Program-made: the position numbers and the translations under genes
DNA from: a virus
DNA length: 64,000 bases
Strand: one strand, 5' to 3'
Virus record (IMG/VR): IMGVR_UViG_3300032265_002598
Location: 62,001-126,000 of that record
Notes under the pieces: model-generated
Databases searched by the model: none
What the model saw: the letters and a program-made list of their open reading frames with translations, nothing else
Told to the model about the DNA's origin: nothing
Shown here: positions 11,186-19,467 of the stretch, in pieces
How positions within the stretch are numbered: the first letter of the stretch is position 1
Layout: the number at the start of each line of letters is the position of its first letter

Positions 11186-12340
11186 ATGGCTACTGTTAAT
11201 ATCACTCCATCGTCTCCAAAAATTTTAGTTATCAATCAGTCTATAGCTGGATCTGATACTCCTAATGTAATTACTACAAATCTTAATATTATAGATGGTT
11301 TTGATAATACTGTTAGTGTAGTTTATGCTGAAAGAGGATTAACTGGATTAACTGGACCTAGCGGTTTGCGAGGAGAAACTGGTCCCGCAGGCCCTCAAGG
11401 AGAAATCGGTCCATCAGGTTTGCAAGGGCCTCCAGGCAGTGGGTTAACTAAATTAAATGTTGGAAATATCATTATAAAAGAAAATGATACTTTAAATATA
11501 GTTGGAGCAGGAGGAACTTCTGTCTCATTTTCTCCCAATACTAAAACAATTAATATTTTATCAGATAATTTAAGTTCACAGTATTCACCTTTGGGTCATC
11601 ATCATGTTTCAAGTGATATTAATAATTTCAATGAATCTGTTGACGATAGAGTTGCAGACTTATTAAAAGCAGGAACCTCTTTACAGCTTAATTATGCAGA
11701 TCAGGATTTTAATACTCTAACATTATCTGTTACTGGCTTAACTATTGGAACAGACATCCAAGCCTATAATGACAGATTAACACAATTAAGTAATTTACAG
11801 ATTACTCGAAATCAGCTTATTTACGGGACTGGAGTTGATAAATATGGAACAATACCTATTAGCGATGCTGGTAAAGCTCTAATTAATGACGTTTCAGCAT
11901 CTGCTCAAAGAAATACATTAGGTTTAGGAACTGTAGCAATTTTGTCAGCAGATCTTTTTGCTAGGCTTGAGGGAGGAAATAATTTTACAGGCACCCAATC
12001 TTTAGGAGACGGAGAGTTAACACGATTCTCAGCCTCTTTGCAAAATATTTCATCTTCTGGCTATAATATAACCCAAGCAGACAATGGTAAAGTTTTAACA
12101 TTTACTAATAATGATCATGCAATTAATATACAATTTAGTGATAATTTATCTCTAGGTTTTAATTGTTTGCTTTCTCAATTAGGTTCTGGTCAAGTTAGAG
12201 TCTCTGGAGTTGGATTATCTAACAGATTAGGTCACTCCAAATTAGTCGGACAATACTCAATTGCAACTCTTGTAAAAGCTGGAGTTAATACTGTAATATT
12301 ATCTGGAGATACTACTGATGCTAATGGTGGCCCAGATTAA
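11186..12340 (+). CDS. Collagen-like phage fibre protein
   Basis: This 384-residue protein has a short N-terminal domain, then an uninterrupted Gly-X-Y tract at about residues 50-86 (GLTGPSGLRGETGPAGPQGE and onward). Next comes the fibre signature SPLGHHHVSSDI at about residue 134. Collagen-like tracts form trimeric rods in phage fibres. GHxH motifs in phage tail spikes and fibres are known to bind metal at the trimer axis. The middle (NYADQDFNTLTLSVTGL, then TLGLGTVA) and the C-terminal domain look like ordinary fibre shaft and tip sequence. The start is supported by an AAGGA ribosome site 15 bases after the previous stop. No catalytic residues were recognised. Its place among other fibre genes supports a structural, receptor-facing role, but the receptor is unknown. 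Confidence 0.8.
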   Translation: MATVNITPSSPKILVINQSIAGSDTPNVITTNLNIIDGFDNTVSVVYAERGLTGLTGPSGLRGETGPAGPQGEIGPSGLQGPPGSGLTKLNVGNIIIKENDTLNIVGAGGTSVSFSPNTKTINILSDNLSSQYSPLGHHHVSSDINNFNESVDDRVADLLKAGTSLQLNYADQDFNTLTLSVTGLTIGTDIQAYNDRLTQLSNLQITRNQLIYGTGVDKYGTIPISDAGKALINDVSASAQRNTLGLGTVAILSADLFARLEGGNNFTGTQSLGDGELTRFSASLQNISSSGYNITQADNGKVLTFTNNDHAINIQFSDNLSLGFNCLLSQLGSGQVRVSGVGLSNRLGHSKLVGQYSIATLVKAGVNTVILSGDTTDANGGPD

Positions 12341-12351
12341 CGGAGAAAATC

Positions 12352-12543
12352 ATGATCTTACCTCCATTTTTTGGATATCCATTATCTTATAAAGACAGAG
12401 AAATTTACAGAATTTATTATTCATCTTTGGGTCATGATTTTTTAACATATAAAACTCCTGATTTTTCAGCATTGGTATCGTATGTTGCTGTAGAAGTATT
12501 ATTGTATGATCTTCCGTGTGACTTACAGATTTCAATAATTTAA
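12352..12543 (+). CDS. Small hypothetical protein, possibly frame-disrupted at its 3' end
   Basis: The 63-residue product starts with MILPPFFGYPLSYKDREIY and matches no family I know. The start lies 11 bases after the preceding stop, with a GGAG-like site. After the TAA at 12541 the sequence still reads as protein in other frames: frame 3 gives TDFNNLNRCIKSIGLY and stops at 12573, and frame 1 then gives DYIDQYNDHIKQYNSGLGD up to the next gene. One or two small indels could therefore have shortened a longer protein of about 75 or more residues. The gene may be real, decayed, or hit by an assembly error. An antisense reading frame over the same bases is less convincing because it has no ribosome site and no matching context. 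Confidence 0.45.
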   Translation: MILPPFFGYPLSYKDREIYRIYYSSLGHDFLTYKTPDFSALVSYVAVEVLLYDLPCDLQISII

Positions 12544-12624
12544 ACCGGTGTATTAAATCTATAGGACTATATTGACCAATATAATGATCATATTAAGCAA
12601 TATAATTCTGGTCTAGGAGATACT

Positions 12625-15066
12625 ATGGCTACTTTATTTTTTGAAGGCTTTGACAAAGGAGTAGTTTTTAATGAACTAGATCCTAAGTACTGGTCTACTC
12701 AATTCAAATATTTTCCCAAATACTCTTTTGGTGGATATGCTCCAACTACTATAGAAGATCAAGCTATGGATGGAATATTTGGAAACAATATAGGTGCAGA
12801 TAAATTGGCTTTCATATATAAATATTCTACTCCAGTATCTATCAATGGTTTGGTTCCTAGCGGAAGATATACCGACAATAGAGCTGTTTTAGATGGCCAA
12901 TATGGTAGCACAGCTTATACTAAAAATTCTTATCCTGGTTTTGGAAGTCCACCAGGATTTTTAGCATTTACTAATATAGAACTAGAAAATAGTACTAGTG
13001 TAGAATATCCAACATACTTACAGACTAGTGGATTTCCAGTTTCAACAGGAAACATATCATATCTGTCAATGAGATGTCTTGGTTTGGAATCAAAACACAC
13101 AGACTACTCTTCATATCCTTATCGACACACGCTATTCAGTTTTAATAGCGGAGATTTTCCTTCTTTAACTGTTAACATTGTTAAAATAACTGGAAATAAT
13201 TTATTATCCATTAATAATAAGAAAGAAACATTAGCAATAGAGATACAACAGAATGATCAAACTCTTGGTTATTTTGACCTTAATCTTTCTGGAATAATTA
13301 GTCGATACCAGATAAGTTCTATTTTTAATTCAAGCAATAATAAAATACTAACTATTACAGATACTAATAGAGGAGATGGATTTAGTGCTATGATTAGTAG
13401 ATGGTGTCATTTAGAATTTTCAGTAGATAAATCCACAAGTCCTCCTTTGTTATATATTAATGTCGAAGATATTAATTTACCAGTAGTAAATACAGGAATA
13501 GCTAAAGAACTATGGGATACTAGTCTACCAATCAGTGGTTTTAATTTTAATAACTTGCGTTTTTATAATAGAACATACTCTAGCTCTATAATGAATGGAG
13601 TTACTGCGTCTATCCAAGGACAAGATATATGGAAAGATTCATGGTATTACATGAATGGAAGAGTATGGTTGTTAGACGACCTGGCTCTGGTAGATAACAC
13701 AGATCCCCCTCCTTCATATTGGTTGGGGAGTACTGCTAAAGTGATGTCAATATATCCTGGCGTTAGTGGTAGCTTAGTAGATAATTATGGTTTTTCTGAT
13801 GGATTATTAAAATGGTTTAAAGATCCAAATGTTCGTTCTATATCAAGGACTGTTACTGATGATTCTACATATGTACAAACATATTCTGATTATAGTAGTC
13901 ATCGACGAGCTTTTTTAATTCCAGATGCTGATGGAAATAATATAGAAACTATAGATAGCGGTAATATTGATGCTATTATAATGACCAAACCAAACTATCT
14001 TTTAAATACCCTGTACAATTCTTTCGACACTGAATCAATTTGGAGAGGTAATTTTAATGATGCTATTGGAGGAATGAAAGTTTATAATAGTGCTAGAAAA
14101 AAATATCTTGATACAAAATTTATTAATGTATTATATTCAGGACAAAGCGATATTTATGAACCAAACATTTCTTTGCTTTTGCATGGAGATTCTAGTCCTA
14201 TCATAGATAATGCCACAATTCCAAAAACTCTTAATATTTATGGACAAACTAATTCTACAGCTTCAATTAGTAAAATGGGTACTCGTAGTATTAGTTTTCC
14301 AAATAAGAATTCTTACATATATTTAAATCATCCAGACCTATCATCTTCTCCTTTTACAATAGAGTCATGGGTTTATTTTCCAAATAACACAACATCTGTT
14401 TCTTTATTTGATAAAGTTTCTTTACCAGCATTAGATACTATTGTTGTTGATCCTCAAGATTTTAATTCTAAATTTTATTCTTTTAGTGCTAATATTAGTG
14501 GAATCCAGTATATATCTGATTATGCGAATAATTATAACCCACATAAAGTTATTAGACAATTAATTTTTCCAAGTAATGCATCCACTGGAGTTTGGCATCA
14601 TGTTGCTATTACTAGAAATTCTAGCAATAATATAGTATGCTATCTTGATGGTCAGTCAGGAAATTCGTATAAATTATCAACCAGTGGAAACTTTTTTGGT
14701 GGATCTGATTATGAAACAACAGGAACATTTAATACTATTTATACTATTCCGAATGCTGTATCTGATATATCATCTTATTTTATTTCCTATAACAGCACTA
14801 AACCATATCTTAGTATTGGTAAAGATGGATATATAGATGAATATAGAATAACTTCGGGCATTAATCGTTATCCAACTAATTTTAATGTTCCAACTTTACC
14901 ATTTAAAACTAAAGCAGATGACTATGTAGAGATTGGTCCTGCTCATAATGTTACTAAAACTAGCTATAAAACATATCAATATTATGTTAATCAAAATCCG
15001 ATCACACAACAAAACTGGATATTACCAGATGTTACTGGTTTAGTTTTTGGAGTCAAAAAACTATGA
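12625..15066 (+). CDS. LamG/concanavalin-like domain virion protein
   Basis: This 813-residue protein begins MATLFFEGFDKG. A C-terminal LamG/concanavalin A-like jellyroll lies at about residues 510-760 (nt 14160-14905). Diagnostic pieces are SISFPNKNSYIYL, FTIESWVYFP, GVWHHVAITRN, NIVCYLDGQ and GYIDEYRITSG. In this fold the WHHVA and YLDG strands are typical, and members bind carbohydrate or protein ligands. The N-terminal 500 residues are rich in beta-type sequence and carry no family I recognise. The start has a strong AGGAG site (TAGGAGATACTATG). The stop overlaps the start of the next fibre gene as ATGA. I infer a ligand-binding fibre or fibre-associated protein. Its location on the virion cannot be read from sequence. 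Confidence 0.75.
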   Translation: MATLFFEGFDKGVVFNELDPKYWSTQFKYFPKYSFGGYAPTTIEDQAMDGIFGNNIGADKLAFIYKYSTPVSINGLVPSGRYTDNRAVLDGQYGSTAYTKNSYPGFGSPPGFLAFTNIELENSTSVEYPTYLQTSGFPVSTGNISYLSMRCLGLESKHTDYSSYPYRHTLFSFNSGDFPSLTVNIVKITGNNLLSINNKKETLAIEIQQNDQTLGYFDLNLSGIISRYQISSIFNSSNNKILTITDTNRGDGFSAMISRWCHLEFSVDKSTSPPLLYINVEDINLPVVNTGIAKELWDTSLPISGFNFNNLRFYNRTYSSSIMNGVTASIQGQDIWKDSWYYMNGRVWLLDDLALVDNTDPPPSYWLGSTAKVMSIYPGVSGSLVDNYGFSDGLLKWFKDPNVRSISRTVTDDSTYVQTYSDYSSHRRAFLIPDADGNNIETIDSGNIDAIIMTKPNYLLNTLYNSFDTESIWRGNFNDAIGGMKVYNSARKKYLDTKFINVLYSGQSDIYEPNISLLLHGDSSPIIDNATIPKTLNIYGQTNSTASISKMGTRSISFPNKNSYIYLNHPDLSSSPFTIESWVYFPNNTTSVSLFDKVSLPALDTIVVDPQDFNSKFYSFSANISGIQYISDYANNYNPHKVIRQLIFPSNASTGVWHHVAITRNSSNNIVCYLDGQSGNSYKLSTSGNFFGGSDYETTGTFNTIYTIPNAVSDISSYFISYNSTKPYLSIGKDGYIDEYRITSGINRYPTNFNVPTLPFKTKADDYVEIGPAHNVTKTSYKTYQYYVNQNPITQQNWILPDVTGLVFGVKKL

Positions 15067-15995
15067 GTGAATACAAAAGAATAAGATTACGAAGAGCACA
15101 AAGCGGAGAATGGTTTTCAGCTAATCCAACTCTTGGTCTAGGAGAACCAGGATATGAAACCAATTCACAAAGATTAAAAATAGGAGATGGAATATCTGCA
15201 TGGTCTGGCTTAGACTATATAAAAGTTCATCCATCTTCTATATCATATCCTAATATTTTATTTTCTATTTATGATGGATCTGAACCTAGAATAAATCTGA
15301 ATCTATCTAGTGGAGACTATTTGAATGTTATAGGTTCCGGTGACACAGAAGTGAAATATAATGCTTTTAGTAACACAATGACTATTAATACTCAAGCAGG
15401 ATCTTCATTTCTTACTGCTGCTAATATAGCAGATAGATTAGGCTATGTGCCACAAAGATCTGGTCAGTATAGCTTATTGGGTCATACTCATATTATTTCA
15501 GAAATCAATGGATTATCTGGAATATTAGATAGCAAACAGCCTAGTGGCAATTATGCTTCTAGTGGACATATTCATACTTTCTCTATAGGAGATGGGACTG
15601 CCAGTAGAATTAATTATAATTCTAATGAGAGGCTAGATATTATTGGTGATGGATATACGAATATAAATTATAATAATGCTAACAATAGTATTACTATCAG
15701 TTCAATTGGTAATAGTGGAGTAGTATCTTTTAATAACAGAACAGGAGTGGTAAATCTTTCTTTTCCTGATGTAACAGGAGCATTAAATTATACCCCTCAA
15801 CCAGTTGGTAATTATGCTCTTTCTGGCCATCATCATCCAGTATCCGATATTACAGGATGGAATCAATTTCCATTTAGAACCCCACCAGCTTCTTTATCAC
15901 AAGGAATAGCAGGAGAAATTTGTTGGGATTCATCTTATCTATATATTTGTATAGCTAGTAATCTATGGCATAGAATACCTCACTATGGCTGGTAA
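15063..15995 (+). CDS. Tail fibre with Mtd-like N-terminal domain
   Basis: This 310-residue protein opens with a domain typical of many phage fibres and of the major tropism determinant N-terminus: IRLRRAQSGEWFSANPTLGL, then GEPGYET and LKIGDGISAW (residues about 6-48). The family is a virion-attachment module. Three GHxH-type fibre motifs follow (LGHTHIISEI, SGHIHTF, SGHHHPVSDI). Between them are short beta repeats of the form SRINYN and LDIIGDG, and the protein ends in ICWDSSYLYICIASNLW. The ATG overlaps the previous stop by four bases (ATGA), so the two are probably translationally coupled. A role as receptor-binding or accessory fibre is inferred from the family. No variable repeat or reverse transcriptase is present nearby. 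Confidence 0.8.
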   Translation: MSEYKRIRLRRAQSGEWFSANPTLGLGEPGYETNSQRLKIGDGISAWSGLDYIKVHPSSISYPNILFSIYDGSEPRINLNLSSGDYLNVIGSGDTEVKYNAFSNTMTINTQAGSSFLTAANIADRLGYVPQRSGQYSLLGHTHIISEINGLSGILDSKQPSGNYASSGHIHTFSIGDGTASRINYNSNERLDIIGDGYTNINYNNANNSITISSIGNSGVVSFNNRTGVVNLSFPDVTGALNYTPQPVGNYALSGHHHPVSDITGWNQFPFRTPPASLSQGIAGEICWDSSYLYICIASNLWHRIPHYGW

Positions 15996-16038
15996 GGTGT
16001 AATTAATAATAAGCAATTATTCTTTTGAGGAAAATATT

Positions 16039-16572
16039 ATGGCCAACCCTTTTGAAGCTTTGATATCTCCAGAATTTAAAACGCTGTATAATCAAGCAAT
16101 TGATGCAATATTGGCTAATACTGCGCTCTCCGTTCCTTGCATTATATCCTATGGATCTTCTAATAACTCATTATGTAATAATTGTTTATATGATCCTATG
16201 TCTCAAAGATCTTTACATAAATATAATGGAACTGGTCCGGTAGCTTTTGCTGATAGTAGTATTTGTCCAGTTTGTAATGGATATGGATTGATTGATAAAG
16301 CTAAGGAAGAAACTATTTACATGGCAGTTCTTTTTGATAGTAAATACTGGTTTAATTGGTCAACCAAACCAGATGCTATTAATATATCAGATGGTATGGT
16401 ACAGACAATATGCCCGATAGCATTATTGCCAAAAATAAAAAATGCTCAATATATTACAATTGATAAAAATATAGAAAATTATGGTGGTTATACATATGTC
16501 ACTGCTGGAGATCCTCAACCTTGTGGTTTAGGAGAGAATAGATACATTGTTACTATGTGGTCAAGAGCATGA
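16039..16572 (+). CDS. Zinc-ribbon-like virion/neck-region protein
   Basis: This 177-residue protein has paired cysteines at C46/C49 and C76/C79 (CNNC, then CPVCNGYG), which makes a zinc ribbon likely. The second half resembles the CxxCxGxG units of DnaJ-type zinc fingers. A hydrophobic helix (FKTLYNQAIDAILANTALS) lies before it. I do not recognise a named family. The gene has a GAGGAAAA ribosome site 44 bases after the fibre cassette, and its stop overlaps the next start. It is the first of three coupled genes leading to the tail tube gene, so a neck, connector or tail-completion role is plausible from position alone. Confidence 0.6.
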   Translation: MANPFEALISPEFKTLYNQAIDAILANTALSVPCIISYGSSNNSLCNNCLYDPMSQRSLHKYNGTGPVAFADSSICPVCNGYGLIDKAKEETIYMAVLFDSKYWFNWSTKPDAINISDGMVQTICPIALLPKIKNAQYITIDKNIENYGGYTYVTAGDPQPCGLGENRYIVTMWSRA

Positions 16573-17213
16573 GAATAACAGCAAAAATACTAGAGTCTGA
16601 CTCATATATTAGAAATCAGATACTAACCAGTATTAAAGAACATATGGAGCAGGCTTTTAAAAAAGCCGTACCTGCTCTATCTAAATCTATACCACAAATA
16701 GTTTATAAGGTAATAGTAGGAGAACCAGAATATCAATCTTTATTATCTGGTAAATTAAAGTACGAATTCGGCATACCTTCATCTGCTCAAAAGGTAAATG
16801 ACATTGTTGATATATGGACTAAAAATATTACTATCAATGCCACTCCAATAACCATGTCATCCTCTGGTTTGAGAGGTGGATTTAACATCAATATGATTAA
16901 AGATAATTATGAAGATGTACTAACTAGTGACTCAGCTTTAGTCACAGACAGCACTAGCCAAGCTGTACTTCCATGGTTAGAGTGGCTATTATTATATGGA
17001 GATAAAATTATTGTTAGAAACTATGAGGTGGTAATTGGTCCTAGTCCATATTCAAGAACTGGATTAGCTATTATGAAACCATCTAAAAAGAATTGGAGAG
17101 TTCCACCAGAATTTGCTGGTACAAAAAATAGCAATTGGATTACTAGAGCATTAGAAAAATTAGATGAATCCATACCCGATCTTATTCAAAAAGAAATTGA
17201 GAACCAGATATGA
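16569..17213 (+). CDS. Putative neck / tail-completion protein (HK97 gp10-like position)
   Basis: I take the ATG at 16569, which forms an ATGA overlap with the previous stop, over a GTG four codons upstream; this gives 214 residues. The N-terminal half is helical (ILTSIKEHMEQAFKKAVPAL). The C-terminal part holds a pattern often seen in HK97-gp10-type minor tail or neck proteins: MKPSKKNWRVPPEFAGT, then NWITRALEKL. The middle has WLEWLLLYGDKIIV. Its position directly before the tail-terminator-like gene and the tail tube gene fits a head-tail joining role. The family assignment is tentative. The gene overlaps the following start by four bases. Confidence 0.5.
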   Translation: MRITAKILESDSYIRNQILTSIKEHMEQAFKKAVPALSKSIPQIVYKVIVGEPEYQSLLSGKLKYEFGIPSSAQKVNDIVDIWTKNITINATPITMSSSGLRGGFNINMIKDNYEDVLTSDSALVTDSTSQAVLPWLEWLLLYGDKIIVRNYEVVIGPSPYSRTGLAIMKPSKKNWRVPPEFAGTKNSNWITRALEKLDESIPDLIQKEIENQI

Positions 17214-18172
17214 GTTGTGAAAATTATACTAAATTTAATAATGTTACTAAAATAGGAGATAATTATTTACTTAGTCAATTAGAAGAAAACCTTAAAGCTT
17301 TTTTAGATTGGGGTTTCTTAAATATTGGTGGATTTATTAATGTAAAAATTCCTACTAGTGGTTTATATGGTGGCACTTTTCATGAACTAAAAACATCAGA
17401 TCAAGCTGGTTTTACAAAAGGACAAGTTTGGCAAACGCCAAAAAAAGAATGGGTATGGGAAACGGGAGTGGTATATAATAATACTCAACCAAAAAATATT
17501 AGTAGTATTAAAGTAAATAATGTAGATTATCCAGCACCAACTGGTAGTGGTTCTATATCATACCATATTAATTATCCTCTTGGACAAGTAGTATTTGATA
17601 AACCATTGCAAGCAAATGCATCTGTTAGTATGGAGTATGCTTATAGATGGTGTCAAGTATATAAAAGTACAACAGATCCTTATTGGACAGAATTACAAGG
17701 TGCTACATATGATCCTACGCCAGCCATAGGACAAAGAGATAAAGGATATTATCAATTATCTTCTAATCATAGGATACAAATGCCATGTATAGTCATAGAA
17801 CCCATAGCTTCTAGTTCTTCTAAAGCTTGGCAAATTGGTGGAACAGATTTTATAATTTCTCAAGATATACTATTACATGTATTTGCAGAAAATGCTCAGG
17901 ATCAAAATAAAATAACAGATATTCTTAGATTACAAAAAGAAAAAACCATTTGGTTATATGATGTAAATAAAGTGGTCAATAGTGGAGTAAATCCATTAAA
18001 CTATCAAGGATCTTTAAATAATAATGGTAAAATTTATTGTGATCTAGCTACAAATCCGACATATCAATGGCGAAGATGTTTTTTTAAAGACATAGTTATA
18101 ACTGATATGGAAAGTCGAAATAAAAATTTATATTGGTGTACAATAAGATTAACGACCGAAGTTATCATTTAG
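17210..18172 (+). CDS. Putative tail terminator/completion-type structural protein
   Basis: This 320-residue protein begins MSCENYTKFNNV and was not assigned to a named family. It contains a beta-rich N-terminal portion with SYHINYPLGQVVFDKPL, which resembles small jellyroll or Ig-like structural domains. A later part (DFIISQDILLHVFAENAQD, then ILRLQKEKTIWLYD) has the alternation expected of tail-terminator or completion folds. The gene is ATGA-coupled to its upstream neighbour and lies 22 bases before the tail tube gene, a slot usually held by a terminator protein in siphoviruses. The role is therefore inferred from order. Confidence 0.45.
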   Translation: MSCENYTKFNNVTKIGDNYLLSQLEENLKAFLDWGFLNIGGFINVKIPTSGLYGGTFHELKTSDQAGFTKGQVWQTPKKEWVWETGVVYNNTQPKNISSIKVNNVDYPAPTGSGSISYHINYPLGQVVFDKPLQANASVSMEYAYRWCQVYKSTTDPYWTELQGATYDPTPAIGQRDKGYYQLSSNHRIQMPCIVIEPIASSSSKAWQIGGTDFIISQDILLHVFAENAQDQNKITDILRLQKEKTIWLYDVNKVVNSGVNPLNYQGSLNNNGKIYCDLATNPTYQWRRCFFKDIVITDMESRNKNLYWCTIRLTTEVII

Positions 18173-18194
18173 CCAAATTTAATGGAGACATCTC

Positions 18195-19292
18195 ATGGCC
18201 AACCGTATTTATTATGCCTGCCAATCTGTTCAAATTAACGGACCAAGTGGTACATTATCTGGCAAAAATCCAGCATACGACACCATACAAGGTTTACAAA
18301 GTGTTGGTATGAATACCAACTTTAATCTAGAGCCAGTTTATCAAATGGGTCAGATTCAACTATATGATAACTATGAAGAAATTCCAGAAGTTGAAATCAC
18401 TCTTAGCAAGGTTCTTGATGGTTATCCCACAATTTACTCAATGGCTATGGGCACAGGCACACTAGCTAATTTGGCTAATAATCGTTGTGGTGTAAGAATG
18501 CAGCTATTCCCTGATACTCAAACAGTAGCTACTGGAACACCATTAGCTTCAGTTGAATGTGCTCCAGCTTACGTTTCTTCAGTAAGCTACAAGTTTCCAA
18601 CAGAAGGCAACTTTACAGAGGACGTTACACTAGTATCTAATGATAAGTATTGGGCTACTGGTACTTTAAGTAATACAGATGCTGTACTAGTTACTGAAAG
18701 TCCAAATCCAGATGTTGGCATTTTACGCAGAGGTTTATGGAGCAAGAACAGTGTTCTTCCCAATTCAGGTATTGGCTCAACTATTTCTGGTATTTATTCA
18801 TCTAATAGTGGTGGTATTCCTTCTGGTTCCAAAATTAATAACGTTACTGTTAGCATGAATCTTGGTCGTGAACAGATTCGTGAACTTGGTAGTAGAACCC
18901 CCTATTATCGTTATATCAAATTCCCTGTTGAAATTACAACAGAAATTGAAGTAACAGCTATTGGTGGTGATATGGTTGGTGTTTATGGATCAAGTAATGC
19001 AACTTGCAGTAATCCTAAAGCACTAACTAATAAACAAATTATTATTAGATTGTGCGATGGTACTACTCTTGATCTTGGTAGCAAGAACAAGCTAACCAGC
19101 GTTAATTTCACCGGTGGTGATACTGGCGGCTCAAATGCAACAATCACCTATAGCTATACTACTTATAGTGAGTTCACTTATACTGGACCAACAGGAACTA
19201 CAGGCTATCAATCTCCTGGTTCAGGGCTTGCCTATAATGATCCAAGTGGCGTAGTAGAAAGTGGTCTACCAGTTGCAGGCGTAGATTATTAA
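18195..19292 (+). CDS. Probable major tail tube protein
   Basis: This 365-residue protein contains segments typical of tail tube subunits: GLQSVGMNTNFNLEPVYQMG, then QIQLYDNYEEIPEVEITLSK, and later SVSYKFPTEGNFTEDVTLVS. A tube protein would form the stacked hexameric rings around the tape measure. Codon choice is visibly different from the neighbouring fibre genes, with more C-ending codons and more G+C at third positions, as expected for a highly expressed gene. It has a clear GGAG ribosome site (AATGGAGACATCTC before ATG). The C-terminal part (VNFTGGDTGGSNATITYSY) may be an extra Ig-like surface domain. The order of neck genes, tube, chaperone-like genes and tape measure strongly supports the call. 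A sheath is unlikely because no second large conserved tail gene lies upstream. Confidence 0.75.
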   Translation: MANRIYYACQSVQINGPSGTLSGKNPAYDTIQGLQSVGMNTNFNLEPVYQMGQIQLYDNYEEIPEVEITLSKVLDGYPTIYSMAMGTGTLANLANNRCGVRMQLFPDTQTVATGTPLASVECAPAYVSSVSYKFPTEGNFTEDVTLVSNDKYWATGTLSNTDAVLVTESPNPDVGILRRGLWSKNSVLPNSGIGSTISGIYSSNSGGIPSGSKINNVTVSMNLGREQIRELGSRTPYYRYIKFPVEITTEIEVTAIGGDMVGVYGSSNATCSNPKALTNKQIIIRLCDGTTLDLGSKNKLTSVNFTGGDTGGSNATITYSYTTYSEFTYTGPTGTTGYQSPGSGLAYNDPSGVVESGLPVAGVDY

Positions 19293-19330
19293 TAGTTAAT
19301 TTAACATAAGACACAGGTTCGAGGACTAAT

Positions 19331-19465
19331 ATGGAAGATATTTTTTCAGTAATAGGTAAGCTTTATTTAGAGCTACTACAAAGTCAAAAAGTAATAGAAA
19401 GTCTGCAAAAAAAACTAGACGAAATGTCTAATTTGCAGACTTCTGTTATTTCTACAGATAACTAA
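19331..19465 (+). CDS. 44-residue coiled-coil small protein
   Basis: A complete short frame runs from ATG to TAA between the tail tube gene and the next gene. It has a GAGGA ribosome site just upstream. The product starts MEDIFSVIGKLYLELLQSQK and continues VIESLQKKLDEMSNLQ, an amphipathic helix with leucine/isoleucine spacing typical of a coiled coil. It is followed after two bases by the GTG of the next gene, so the two are probably co-translated. Position between tube and tape measure suggests a helper in tail assembly. No family is recognised. Confidence 0.6.
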   Translation: MEDIFSVIGKLYLELLQSQKVIESLQKKLDEMSNLQTSVISTDN

Positions 19466-19467
19466 AT

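Noticed and set aside
12350-12535. Antisense open frame of 61 residues in the gap between two fibre genes
   Set aside because: It is opposite the plus-strand small gene, which has a ribosome site and sits correctly in the operon. The antisense frame has neither.
15063-15995. Diversity-generating retroelement target, because of the Mtd-like N-terminus
   Set aside because: No template repeat or reverse transcriptase gene was seen in the window, and the Mtd-like N-terminal domain is widespread in fibres without such a system.
16000-16035. Weak AT-only hairpin before the zinc-ribbon-like gene
   Set aside because: The stem (AATAAT with ATTATT) is too weak and lacks a proper T tract to support a terminator.
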